Part shown: positions 1 through 9,083 of the stretch, one piece after another | How positions within the stretch are numbered: position 1 is the first letter of the stretch | How the letters are laid out: each line of letters opens with the position of its first letter | Source of the DNA: Rhizophlyctis rosea | Taxonomy: Eukaryota > Chytridiomycota > Chytridiomycetes > Rhizophlyctidales > Rhizophlyctidaceae | NCBI GenBank assembly: GCA_027596075.1 | Contig: JADGJC010000676.1 | Coordinates: 1 to 10,669, forward strand | Direction: 5' to 3' | DNA: 10,669 nucleotides | Made by a program: the position numbers and the translations under genes | The notes under the pieces: model-generated | What the model was told of the DNA's origin: nothing | The model's database searches: none | The model's input: only the letters and a program-made list of their open reading frames with translations

Positions 1-1146
1 CACCACCCACATCATCCTCATCAGCAACCAACGCACCACCCCCATCCGGATACCTCCAACTCTCCACAAACGCAACCCTCTTAAAAACCCTCACCTCCCC
101 TCCAACAACATCCACATCCCCATCCTCATCAACATCATCCTCCTCCTCCCCATCAATAGGATGCACAAAACACTCGGAGCTCACATCAACGAGCTGGACG
201 AATCGGTGGGCGCGCCAATCTTTTGTGGAGAAGTAGGCGGTGTGTTCGTCGGGGTGGTCGTCGATGGTTGGGCGGGGCGGGGGGTGGAATTCGGGGAGGG
301 GAGTGGGAGGGTGGTGGATGGCGGAGAGGAGGGTGTCGATGTTGAGGGCTTCGGCGGCTCGGGCGAAGGTGTCTGTGTCGGATGAGGAGGAGGAGGAGGA
401 GTTGTGGATGTAGGCGAGGGGACCGAAGGGGTCTGGTGGGGGTGGTGGGGGGAGGGGACGGAAGACATGTGCGCGCTGCAAATAGTATTTTATAAGAGTG
501 GGATTTTCTAAGCCTCGCAGCGCAAGCACTCTACTCTGTGAAGTGCCCCCAATGCTCACGCAGTCATCATGCAATGCAAGATTTGGCCACCACATATTAC
601 TTAGATGCATCGATGTTCATAGGTAGTCATCGTTGGCGGGCCCACCACGGGCCAGGAGAACGCAACATAAACAATCCCGAGCGAGATGACCCAAGCCACA
701 GCAATGCATCAACGCGACTGTGCCACCATCTTCAATCACTTCCCCGCGCCAAGCCACACTTCATTTATTTCTTGCCATGCCCTTTCACACACACACCCCC
801 ACACACACACACTGTACACACACACACCCACCTTCACACCATCGAAAACAGCCACATTACTCAACCACAGACTATGCTTCGATTCAACTTGGACGGGCAG
901 ATCCAGATTGCCGTTACCACCACCAGTCGCAGGCCACCTCCTGACACCGACCAACCACTTGCAAGTGATCTTGACTTCAACACTCTTCCTCTCTCTCACA
1001 ACTCGCCTCACGGTGGCGTCCCAGGCCTTGCAGACCCTTCGCACGCGGTAGAGTGTTGCCGTGTCGAGGTTCTCGTGTATGCGGGATAGGAGTTCGGGGA
1101 TGTCGACGGGTGTTGCGGGTGGCGCGGGTGGGTGGAGGGGTCGCAT
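1..1146 (-). CDS. F-box-like protein, 5' part, two exons, runs off the left edge
   Basis: Likely substrate-recognition subunit of an SCF-type ubiquitin ligase. F-box proteins bind Skp1 through the F-box and a target through the rest; that role is known for the family, not shown here. Exon 1 is 832-1146 (105 codons from the ATG at 1146). Residues 14-50 fit an F-box: VDIPELLSRIHENLD, then a leucine/tyrosine turn, then RVCKAWDATV. Donor AAG|GTGGGT lies at 832/831 and acceptor TTTGCAG at 476; both exons join in phase 0. Exon 2 (475 to 1) gives 158 further open codons with no stop: a poly-proline stretch, seven serines from a TCC run (about 384-401), an aromatic block with STKDWRAHRFVQLVD, an acidic EEEDDVDEDGD tract, then FKRVAFVESWRYPDGG. 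The frame is still open at position 1, so the C-terminus is missing. The 356-nt intron is long for a fungus. Exon 2 is supported by splice signals and phase, not by a transcript. The target-binding part matches no family I recognise. Confidence 0.72.
476..831 (-). other. Predicted intron of the F-box gene
   Basis: GT-AG intron on the minus strand, starting GTGGGT and ending TATTTGCAG. Shortly before the acceptor there is an ATACTAT stretch that could serve as branch site. All coding frames crossing it meet stops, while the flanking frames are open and join in phase. It begins with a long GT-rich tract (CA on the plus strand) and contains a short match to the dispersed repeat described at 1280-1430. 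A shorter internal exon cannot be excluded. Confidence 0.55.
785..829. repeat. Interrupted CA microsatellite
   Basis: Plus strand shows three CA runs broken by a C5 tract and by a TGTA step. It lies in the first fifty bases of the F-box intron, directly downstream of the donor in transcript sense, where it reads as GU repeats. Such tracts often vary in length between strains. Confidence 0.85.
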
Positions 1147-1260
1147 CGTGGACGTGATAGTGATCGTAGAGTTGAAAACGAAGTTATTGCGCGTGTACTC
1201 TTATGTATGGGCAAAAGGGCGTTTGTAAGAGACTGCTGATATTTGTTGTTGTATCAAAAC
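1147..1260 (-). promoter_or_regulatory. Putative 5' leader and promoter-proximal region of the F-box gene
   Basis: Immediately upstream of the ATG the minus strand reads as a C/A/T-rich leader (TCTACGATCACTATCACGTC) of the kind usual before fungal start codons. No clear TATA box was identified. The diverged repeat copy A begins 134 bp upstream of the start codon, so the intergenic regulatory region may be partly repeat-derived. Confidence 0.3.
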
Positions 1261-1279
1261 GCGTTGGTTCGGAGCAGAC

Positions 1280-1430
1280 GATTGTCTTGGATGGAGTTTG
1301 GGAGGCTGGGAAGCAGAGTTTGGGAGGTGGATGTCTGTGGATTGGGGGTCTTTCATGCAGCAACCAGGCAGATGAGTGAGTCACAATGACCCGACGCGAC
1401 TGTGCCTCCTGCGCGAGGTTCCCGAATTTT
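1280..1430. repeat. Diverged dispersed repeat, copy A
   Basis: Aligns by eye to 6265-6406 in the same orientation, with small gaps. The best block is ACTGTGCCTCCnnCGCGAGG followed by nTCCC (1399-1423 against 6370-6394, 22 of 25 identical). A second block around GATTGTCnnGGATGGAGT and another around GGTGGATGTnTGTGGAT also match. Identity over the whole length is moderate, so this is an old family. No shared reading frame explains the conservation. It lies upstream of the F-box gene. Confidence 0.6.
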
Positions 1431-2776
1431 TCCCACACACTCAAAAAGCTTTCGAGACCTCGACCTGCCTCCACTCCCGGGCCAACTCAAATTTGCGGAA
1501 GCCTTTGCAGTAGCATCATGATCATCGAGCAGTCAAATGGCTCGCCACAACTGTACTGGTCGAGCCATTAAGCCTTGAACCTTCCCTTATCGGTCTATTC
1601 GGTTTCAGAATTATCAAGAGTGATTTGTACTGCGTTGACCAATCCATCCCTTTGTTAGCACCTCGGTGGCGCATGTAAAGCCAAATTGATGCGATCATTT
1701 ACATTAATACCGGCATTTGAATGGGACCTTGCCATCATCCTGTCTGAACCTGTTGCTCCGACCAGGAGCTGTCCAGATGGAGGTACTCGTTGGCAGGCAA
1801 AATTGGTTAGTATGGACTTCGACTGCTTGCCAAGTGCATTGTGAAGGCATCATCAGCTGGCAGAAAAAAGAGTGGTTTGCTATAGCTTTACAAAATTGTA
1901 GAAGTACCAGTTCCTCACCAGCATCCTTTTGAATTGAGTGAATTGTGATTTCTTGAAACTTCTTGTACATCTGGTCCATTCATGCAATGACATGAAGTGA
2001 AGGCTGTAAAATGTCAATCGGTTCAGCTTCCAAGGTTCCGTTTTGTTCTTCCTCAATCTCTCTACGGAGCTGTCTGAAAATCATTTCGTCATGTATCCCA
2101 TTGTGTCTTGTTTAGTTTGCTTTTTCTGTTGAGTTATTCGCCCTCCTCAATTGCTGCTCACAGGCCATTTGTACCTCTATAGAGCAAGCAAGCGCAATGG
2201 GCTTCTCTCACCACCTATTTTGACCGTTGACAAATCGCAATGAAGGTTCGTAGAAGTAAGTAGTGCTGAAGAAACTTACGGACAGCGAAGTACCTGAGAC
2301 AATATTCACTTTTTACACCGGCCTTCAGCATTCCAACTGATGATTTATCATGTCCGACATGTTACTGTAGAGGTTCTGATGACTACGCATCTCGCCAAGG
2401 TATGGTTGCGCAAAAGGTATGCGGAGCAGTCGGATGCATCATGGTGTGCCCCGGTATCTTCTTCGGTGGCAGTAAAGTCTTGCTTGAATAAATTGCAATG
2501 GCCACCTGACGAGGGATGCCCAGTGGTTTCGGCGCATGCTTTGCAGTGGGGTGGATGTGTATTATGGTCAACTTCGTGGCGATACCATTATTGCTCGATT
2601 CGATGGAGTATGACATATGTTGAGGCACGCTACTGGCCTGTTACCATGCCTTCGCTGCCACAACCGTACCCTTTTTTTGTTTGATTGCAATGCTTGTATG
2701 GCATGACCTCGAGAGCATTTGAGAGGCGTTTGTTAGCCGACTGCCTTGAAGGCATAGCTTCCGATTGATTGTGGAA
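1431..2776. other. No convincing gene; scattered short open frames
   Basis: On the minus strand a frame ending at 1704 (91 codons) and the open stretch just upstream of its ATG (to about 2078, including RREIEEEQNGTLEAEP) look compositionally protein-like. They are separated by one TGA. A plausible 62-nt intron (GTGAGG...TCTGCCAG) can be drawn inside. A plus frame at 2340-2684 covers 114 codons. None carries a recognised domain, and each length is expected by chance in a window this size. I see no RNA gene or clear repeat here. Confidence 0.35.
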
Positions 2777-3322
2777 TCAAATCATAGTGTCATACTGACG
2801 CGAACTGGCGCGTGAAGCTGCGCACAATGGAGTCCAATCTCGGTCTTGACCGATAAGCGTGCGCCTATCTTCAAGTCCAAATTTCGAGCGATCCCATGTC
2901 CTGGTTGCTTCCTCTTTGATGAACTCAAGTATCCTTCGAAATTTGACATCTCCATTTGAGAGGCGTCCATACCACCGCAATGCTCCAGTTGGCGAATCCG
3001 GAACACCCTTTTCATGAATCACGAGAATCGGCACACACAGTTGCCGTAGCCCTACGTGACTAGAATTGAGATTATCGCAGAGTGAAAGGGATGCTAAATA
3101 AGTTGGGAGAAAAAGAAGACATAGTTCTGAATGTTGAAGGAGCGTCCTTGCGCCATTGCTGACCAAGGAGCCCGCCTGGCAGGCCGTCATGTTCTTGCCT
3201 CCCTAGTCAGTAACATGTTGTAAGACGGAATCCAAACTCTGCCAATCAGTGTGAAGCGATTTTGCTTCTAGAAGTGTCACGCATCGTCCATTTGGATCTC
3301 CTTCAGGCGATCTTGCATTTCA
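2777..3322 (-). pseudogene. Possible decayed gene fragment, unknown family
   Basis: Minus-strand frame of 137 codons from ATG 3190 to TGA 2777, preceded in the same frame by 38 open codons that are separated from it by one TAG at 3203-3205. The 181-codon block therefore has a single internal stop and no frameshift. The C-terminal half has balanced, charged composition with segments such as ALRWYGRLSNGDVKFRRI and RTWDRSKFGLEDRRT, unlike random translation. I do not recognise the family. Upstream of 3323 the same frame is interrupted by stops at nearly the random rate, so any extension is unsupported. It may be a small intact 137-residue protein, a broken longer gene, or chance; the length alone is not significant. 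Confidence 0.3.
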
Positions 3323-5400
3323 CCTCGTCAATCGCCGTGCATCATACCCGTACACGTCCTTTTGCCGCCGCATCTTCCGCCGCAGGGGATCAACTAAGGT
3401 AGACCATTTAAGCTTGTCAAGCTCACCATGCCGTTGCTATACTTTGAAAGCTTCCGAAGTAGGTTCTTCAGCCTTGTCATCCAGTTGACATGGTATAAAA
3501 TGAGAGTGGAAGGTATCCGGGACTGGTCATGCAGGCATATTGTCTGTTCCTGAAGATAACACATTGTGGAAATGAGGTGGGTCGATTCTGATGATTGGTG
3601 AATGTTCCGCGTGAGGAAGCCGTATCGATTTTGTTTGCTTCACTTTGCTTCCAACGACATGGTGGTTGCCACGAAGAGACAAGATGTGGCATGTCATTGT
3701 GACTGCCCGCCGTATCTATGTTCACGGTAACCACGCCCTGCATACTTTTTTGCACTCCATCATATATTCGAATGGAACCTTTGTGCCTACAATCCTGTAC
3801 GAGCGGGGACGGAGATCAAGGATGCAGCAAGTGACATTTCTTCTGTTTTCAGCGACCGAAAAAACACATATCCACGCACCACACACATTCCATCCATATT
3901 GCTCTGACCAAGACGTTCGAGGAAGTTGCTTTCAACCACTCCCTCCCCAAAGATGCGTGCCAACCTCCTCGGTGACTCCTCTCCATAACCTCACCGCTCA
4001 TGTGAAGCGCGGTTCGGTGAATGATGTTCGGTGGGTTTTCGAAGCGATTTGGACGGTTGGACACAACAGCACTCACATCCTCTTGATAACGGAAGCATCC
4101 CACCAGCAAGGCGCTTGTACATACGTGATTAGCTAATTTGCGTGGCGGAGCTCAATGATTTCAAGGCAAAAAGAGGTGGCAGAAGTGGATCAAATTATCA
4201 TATGTAGCCGCCAAACCGTCACGAGGCTGCGGCACATCAGATTTGACCTATGGCAACTGGCATGCAGTAGATGCCTCTTTTGCTGCAGCTTGCACAGAAT
4301 ATGTGTAAGGAAGTGGTGTAGCCTGTATTTGCTGCAACCTAATTGGGGTGCCATCAAGGCTGAGGGAATGCCGAGGTTTGGAATCATCGTGCAAGGAGAT
4401 GACCATACGTCTGCTGAGACACTCATCACATTTTTACCCATCTAAGTGAATCGAAGAGATTCTTGAGCTAATCCACAATGGTTCCAATGTATTCGATCCT
4501 TCCCACCGCCCCTTTCGCCTGACTGACGAACATGAGGGTACGCGCTAATCAGCACCCAATTTCGGAACTCCCTTTTTCTCCCCTGGCATCAACATTTCGA
4601 TATGTTCGATATGTTCCAAACTACGTACTTGGCAGCTCTCAAGGGTATCAGCCATGCGCGTCGAATCAGGACGTGGGCAGCATGATGCGCAGCAGCAGCG
4701 CTCAAGTTATGCGCAAATGGAAGAGGTCGAAGTTGTTTGTAAATGTATCTGGAAAGTTGCTCAACGAGGTCTCACGGAGACGCATATGATAAGTGTGGGA
4801 AACAGAATGTCATTGTGGAACAGACTCACAACCACAGTGCTGAGCACTTGAAACATCGAAGTGCAATAATAGGGCCAAGGACTCGCAGTGACGCTGGACC
4901 AGTTGAGTGCAGAGCCCGTTTCAGGGAAGGATACGACTCCAGCGCTTGAAGACTGTATGGATGGGCATCGGTAGAGCTCAGCTTCTGAATGGGCAGGAAT
5001 ATTGGTGATAAATTGATGGCTCTCACTACCTGTTCATTGTGATTTTTGTCCTGCTAAACTTAGTTGTTTAAGACTTTATCAGATCCATTGGAACTGAATC
5101 TGTTGAAAGCGCCCAAAACCCCGAATGGCATTGAAATACTTGAGGCATGGACGAGCGTGGTCGTCACTACAGTTAGTGTTTCCTCAACTTGACCACTCGT
5201 CGGCGAAAGATGTTTTGCTTCCTTGGGTTCTACTTCCTCCTCTCAACTCCGTTTCCCCTTTTTCGGTGTCCGCATGACTAGGTGAATCGAAAACATCGAC
5301 CAACTTCCGCCAGCATCCGTCCTGCATGAACAGATTCGTCTGTGGGTGATTTCGGTTTCACCAAGCAACCCAAGACCCACATAGATTGAACAGGATACTA
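3323..5400. other. Gene-poor stretch with one long nearly open plus frame
   Basis: Plus frame 3615-4445 is interrupted only by one TAA at 4134-4136, giving about 277 codons with a single stop; the first ATG is at 3684. The translation is rich in Cys, His and Ile, with no recognised motif, and antisense frames are also partly open. A minus frame near 4440-4230 and another at about 5024-4765 are open for 50-85 codons. There is a 9-bp tandem CGATATGTT at 4598-4615. Nothing here rises clearly above chance. Confidence 0.25.
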
Positions 5401-5436
5401 TTTTCGGGCTAGCAGTCCCTCATTAGCCCGCGAAAA
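5401..5436. repeat. Short inverted repeat
   Basis: TTTTCGGGCTA at 5401-5411 pairs with TAGCCCG (5424-5430) plus AAAA (5433-5436); two unpaired bases bulge the right arm. The loop is 12 nt. It could be a hairpin or the footprint of an excised element. It lies shortly before the open frame at 5440-5724, with no evident functional tie. Confidence 0.5.
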
Positions 5437-5604
5437 GAAATGGAAACACGGTATGGAAAGTATGTATTGCGATGGACATCAGCTGCTCTTGGTCATCAAA
5501 GTCACACGCTGTGCCACATATACTATTTCATTCACCATGACGGCACTTACACGTCACATCGCTGTTGTATTGGACTCAAAGCGATGATGTCCGTTGAATG
5601 GAAC

Positions 5605-5687
5605 CAAAACAAAAAGGTTCTCGTGCTGTCAACACAAATTCAGTGCAAACAAAACCAAAAAGTTCTCGTGCTGTCAACACAAATTCA
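5605..5687. repeat. 45-bp tandem duplication
   Basis: Bases 5605-5642 recur at 5650-5687 with two mismatches over 38 positions and a 45-bp period. The shared core GTTCTCGTGCTGTCAACACA is identical. The period is a multiple of three, so the plus frame 5440-5724 carries a 15-residue repeat (KVLVLSTQIQ twice). That frame (94 codons, ATG start) has no other sign of being a gene. Confidence 0.85.
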
Positions 5688-6264
5688 AATCATGACACAA
5701 TCACAACATGCTCAACTGTCATAATCTAAGTTGGAATCCATCCCTGACGGTGACATTCCTTCCAAGTCCATGCCCTACAAGCAAAAGTGTTGGACTTAGT
5801 GTTCCTGCGTCAAGCAGAATGTAGGCATCCAGGCGCGTTCCGTGCTAGCATTGAAACTCACCTCCCTTCATGATGGTTGCAAGATGACCTCGAAACTGAT
5901 GGAGGATCGGCAAACGGTCCGCTCTCAGGGGGGAAAGGATTGCCCAGTTTTCATTTGGCAACTTGGGGAAGCCCGTAGAGTCTGATTCCAAAAAGCTTCA
6001 AAAAATTTATGACTGATCGTGATACGGTCAAGGATCATTCCCAGCAACGGTCTCAACACTTAGCTAGCAGAGGATGTGCGATGGCTGCCGGTTTACCACG
6101 TCAGAGACTACCGTGGAGAGCTCCACCCGAGAGACCAGGGAAGAGCACAAAGGAAAAGAGTTGTCGTACGCAAGCAATTACTTGGATGTACGGAAACGTC
6201 ACGTTTCTGAATACGTACTGGTAAGGATTCATTTTCACTAGGACTGTTGAGTAGATGGTTACTG
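5688..6264. other. No gene recognised
   Basis: Both strands hold only short frames. The plus frame 6009-6224 and the minus frame overlapping 6108-6452 have no recognised motif. No RNA gene or strong repeat was seen. Confidence 0.4.
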
Positions 6265-6406
6265 TGATTGTCACGGATGGAGTGATGCTGGGGAAGGAAG
6301 TTTGGTGGTGGATGTTTGTGGATCGCTGGATCGGTCCTCAACACAGGAATGGGCATGGTGGGATCAATCACTGTGCCTCCAACGCGAGGGTCCCAAGCCG
6401 GATTTT
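6265..6406. repeat. Diverged dispersed repeat, copy B
   Basis: Counterpart of 1280-1430, same orientation, about 5 kb away, with the conserved block at 6370-6394. On the minus strand this copy lies in a frame containing VCEVCNGHL and NENPAWDPRVGG. Copy A breaks that frame with a stop, so conservation does not track coding. The class of element is unknown: no termini or target duplication could be set. Confidence 0.6.
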
Positions 6407-6517
6407 CGTTGAGATGTCCATTGCAGACTTCGCAGACGACGCTCAACTCCACCTACCGTTTGCCACACAGATTTGGCAGTAACATGATGACCAACAAAAA
6501 ACCAAAAAAATATACTG

Positions 6518-6953
6518 TTACGTGGTAAAGTTTGAATAGCCACCCTTTGGCATCCCGTTGCATAGACTGGACCAGTGTGCAAGACATACACCGGCTGCTT
6601 TTGCAAATACGCCCCCCTGCGTTTTTTGCTCTTGCTGAATGCACACCTCGCTGGGCATATGGAGTACAAGATCAACGAGGTTAACTTGGGAAAGGAAGGC
6701 GCTTGAAGGGAAATCGGTCACGATCTTGGAAGAACTTGTTGCTCCGCCAATTAATTGCGATGCGCTGTATCAGGCAAATGGTTTGATATGAAGGATATCT
6801 GTTTGTTGATTGTATGCAGATGCATCAAGACCAAGAAAGAAGATCAATCCAATGGCTCGTGAATTACAGGGTGACCAGCGTATCAGCAAATTGTCCTCCG
6901 ACATATTTGAATCCTAATGCTTCTTGTACGGTGTCCTCTTTCTCGAAGATCAT
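6518..6953 (-). CDS. Hypothetical 110-residue protein, two-exon model
   Basis: Exon 1 is 6868-6953 (ATG 6953, 28 codons plus two bases). Exon 2 is 6518-6764, ending at TAA. The 103-nt intron (6765-6867) starts GTAATT and ends GATACAG, and the join keeps one frame, giving 333 coding bases in all. The product has a protein-like mix, with segments VQEALGFKYVGGQFADTL, VNLVDLVLHMPSEV and AKAAGVCLAHWSSLCNG, one to two short amphipathic or hydrophobic helices, and no signal peptide. I do not recognise a family. Upstream on the same strand (7000-7340) other coherent-looking short frames exist, but they are separated by stops and frameshifts. This could therefore be the surviving end of a larger decayed gene. 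The tract right after the stop is poly-T rich in the transcript. Confidence 0.33.
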
Positions 6954-7593
6954 TTGACATGCATCTCATAATGACATGTGCAGGAGTAACCTGTTCGACC
7001 GCCAGGCGGGTTCCTGTTCATGGCCCGATCCCAATATGCTGGGCGTTCTGCAAAGCGTACATCTCTCTCATTGCTTCTTTACTTTTTTCGCTGATGTATA
7101 GGCCCTCTCTGACTGAAGACAATGTCGCATACAGACCATTGACAAGTCCAGTATCAGACAAACGCCACGCCATTTACATCACACTCATCACGGTTTGCGT
7201 CGGCAGCATGCAAAGGCAGGCCCGTAGAACTACATTCCTGCCGTTTCCCAATCAAACACATTATACTGCCTGTCAGTTGAGTGGGCAAATACCAAGTGTG
7301 ATCCAAGACCCTGGTATCGACTGAAACAGGCCAGACTTTATCGAAACTCTGGTCGATGCATGCAGAGCAGATCGGCAATGCTGAATTTTTGCACCATTCT
7401 GCACCAATCACAAATGATGCTCATATTGTCCGATGTGTTGATGATTGTGCATCTTTTCCCCAAAGTCCTAAAGGCAAACAAATTTCCAGCTGATAACTTG
7501 TTGCGCGGGAACTGTCATGAGGAAATGTGCTTCCATCATCTTACCGGCGAAATGGTGACCGAAGTCAATTGACGTAAAGTTCTGCGATGCACA
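6954..7593. other. No gene assigned; fragments of open frame on both strands
   Basis: A minus frame at about 7180-7010 (ATG then LSDTGLVNGLYATLSSVREG, ending in TGA) and others just upstream look protein-like. They need frameshifts to connect to each other or to the 6518-6953 model. On the plus strand, 7360-7572 is open for 70 codons and stays in frame with the 7594 peptide across one TGA. No motif was recognised and no RNA gene seen. Confidence 0.3.
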
Positions 7594-7779
7594 ATGCTCG
7601 CACTCATAGCTGTTATTGTAGTAATATTTTTGCCAGCCCACATCCTTCTTCAGGAAGCAAGAGCGGAAGGAACTCCTGAGCCGTTTCCATATAGTTCACT
7701 TGATTCCACAGATCGCGACTACACTGGTCCGATTTTGTCGAACGAAGCTGTAGAGGGCCTTGACATTGTGGACTTTTAA
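7594..7779 (+). CDS. Hypothetical small secreted or single-pass membrane peptide, 61 residues
   Basis: Starts ATG at 7594 and ends TAA at 7779. Residues 1-19 form a hydrophobic helix (MLALIAVIVVIFLPAHILL), followed by QEARAEG with an Ala-x-Ala site that would suit signal peptidase around residue 24. The remaining 37 residues are acidic and Pro/Ser/Asp-rich (EPFPYSSLDSTDRD), ending DIVDF. There are no cysteines in the mature part, so it is not a classical cysteine-rich effector. An in-frame TGA seven codons upstream fixes the N-terminus unless an intron precedes it. Length alone is not significant; the signal-peptide-like start is the only support. Nothing is recognised by family. Confidence 0.28.
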   Translation: MLALIAVIVVIFLPAHILLQEARAEGTPEPFPYSSLDSTDRDYTGPILSNEAVEGLDIVDF

Positions 7780-7819
7780 AGCAAGCATTGCGAGCTCCCG
7801 GTGCACTCGTGCGGGAAGG

Positions 7820-8527
7820 TCACGTTAATTGAGCCCTCGTGCCATGGCGTATATTTGAGCAAAAAGGACGTGCAAGCGGGCAAGGTCTCACGCAAAATGC
7901 CCAAACCGTATCTGAGTTGGCGGCAGGACTTGTAAGGGTCTTGAGACTACTTGGTGAATCCGATGAAACTCCATTCGTACTTGCTTTTTGACCGACAGAA
8001 GAGATTGCATTTTCAACACACAATGGCCGCACACTGGCAGGCACATAGCGAAATTCCACGTAATCTGGGCTGCACAATCCTTCAATTCGCAAGTGAGTTT
8101 GTGCGTTATCCCCCAGGTACCGTCGGCACCTTTTTTGGTCTGGAGGGAAGATAGTACGCACCCGTGATTCACAGATGGACATCTGCAATTGCATACACCA
8201 AAACACTGTTGCGGTGATTTCGAGTCTTTTGAAGCTGCAAGGTCCACCGGAATTTGGGAAGCGAGGGTTTTGAAGGCAAGTACCAGCCAAAGGAACAAAA
8301 AACAAGTGCAGATGCAATGCCATGGGATAACCAGTCCGATTGCTGCAGTAGACGCAACCGATCTGACCCATCACAATTTCAGGATGCGCTAAATTTACCC
8401 GGGTCATGGTTGCCTGACACGTTACATCACTGATATGATGAACTTCATTGAATAGATGGCGGATGTGACTGAGTAGAAGAAAAACAAAGAATATACTCTG
8501 TACTATCATGGACATGTCCCAGCGCAT
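7820..8527 (-). CDS. Hypothetical cysteine-rich protein with N-terminal hydrophobic segment, 235 residues
   Basis: Minus-strand frame from ATG 8527 to stop at 7820; the open frame reaches to 8590 and is too long to expect often by chance. The start MRWDMSMIVQSIFFVFLL is signal-peptide or membrane-anchor like; a second ATG at residue 5 would give a cleaner signal. Another hydrophobic patch (ALHLHLFFVPLAG) lies near residue 72. About 14 cysteines are spread along the chain. A second minus frame is open over 7888-8298 and beyond, with a block (KKGADGTWGITHKL, then TCELKDCAAQITWNF) that looks more protein-like than this one. The real gene may therefore use introns or be frameshifted. A GTAAAT donor and CTGCAG acceptor 56 nt apart exist around 8396-8341. 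Family not recognised. It ends 90 bases from the MITE on its 5' side. Confidence 0.3.
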   Translation of the reverse strand: MRWDMSMIVQSIFFVFLLLSHIRHLFNEVHHISDVTCQATMTRVNLAHPEIVMGQIGCVYCSNRTGYPMALHLHLFFVPLAGTCLQNPRFPNSGGPCSFKRLEITATVFWCMQLQMSICESRVRTIFPPDQKRCRRYLGDNAQTHLRIEGLCSPDYVEFRYVPASVRPLCVENAISSVGQKASTNGVSSDSPSSLKTLTSPAANSDTVWAFCVRPCPLARPFCSNIRHGTRAQLT

Positions 8528-8607
8528 GATCACAACATGCTTCAACTGTGCCTGATACGTGGGTTCATGTCCTTGCTGTACAACAAACAATGTGGCATTG
8601 TGTGCGT

Positions 8608-8617
8608 CCCTGATCCA
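8608..8617. repeat. Left target-site duplication of the MITE
   Basis: CCCTGATCCA, abutting the left terminus; repeated at 9354-9363. With symmetric termini only GATCCA counts as duplication. Confidence 0.7.
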
Positions 8618-8638
8618 AGGGGGTTGGAAACTCTCTCC

Positions 8639-8717
8639 TAATAGCCTAATGGCCCTAATGGCCGTTAATGGCCGGTACTAATGGCAGTAATGGCCCGCAG
8701 TAATGGCCGGAATGGCC
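8639..8717. repeat. Left subterminal TAATGGCC array
   Basis: About eight degenerate copies of a TAATGGCC unit with spacers of 0-5 bases, plus-strand sense. It contains TAATGGCCCGCAGTAATGGC (8688-8707), which is nearly repeated in the right array. Subterminal arrays commonly serve as transposase binding sites; that role is inferred here. Confidence 0.85.
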
Positions 8718-9083
8718 TGATTCGCCCACCCGGTTGCCGGGCTAGTTGTTGACTTACGGGAGGGTGATAACGACTGCCGGTTTTCGGGGGGTAAATACTG
8801 TATACGACTTTGCCACTTGATACACAACGTCAGCTGGGGAAACACCCCCCCTGTCATACCCCCGTCACCACCATTGCGGAAATCAATCTTTGCCATGCCC
8901 GATCCAGCTTTGTTGACTACCTGCTTTTTTGGCCAAACTGGTGATTCTTCAAGACTTCCGCCTGCAATCTCGCAGCTGTGCTTGTCCTGCTTTGGCGTCT
9001 GGTCCAAGAGACATTGTTTGCCTGATCGGTGAATTGATTGATCCGATTTGATCGGAACAGTCTGTTTTAAGCACTGCCCCACC

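Noticed and set aside
161..385. Glycine/valine-rich plus frame
   Set aside because: Antisense shadow of the F-box exon, caused by its C-rich codons.
181..468. Proline/serine/threonine-rich 95-codon frame, minus strand
   Set aside because: It is the wrong phase of F-box exon 2; the neighbouring frame is open to the window edge, joins exon 1 in phase and has diverse residues.
2777..4130. One long decayed minus gene across the whole interval
   Set aside because: Beyond 3322 stops in that frame occur at nearly the random rate, so the apparent continuity may be wishful reading.
5341..5436. Possible structured RNA from several small stems
   Set aside because: Only short stems with bulges; no tRNA or known RNA signature, so kept only as a simple inverted repeat.
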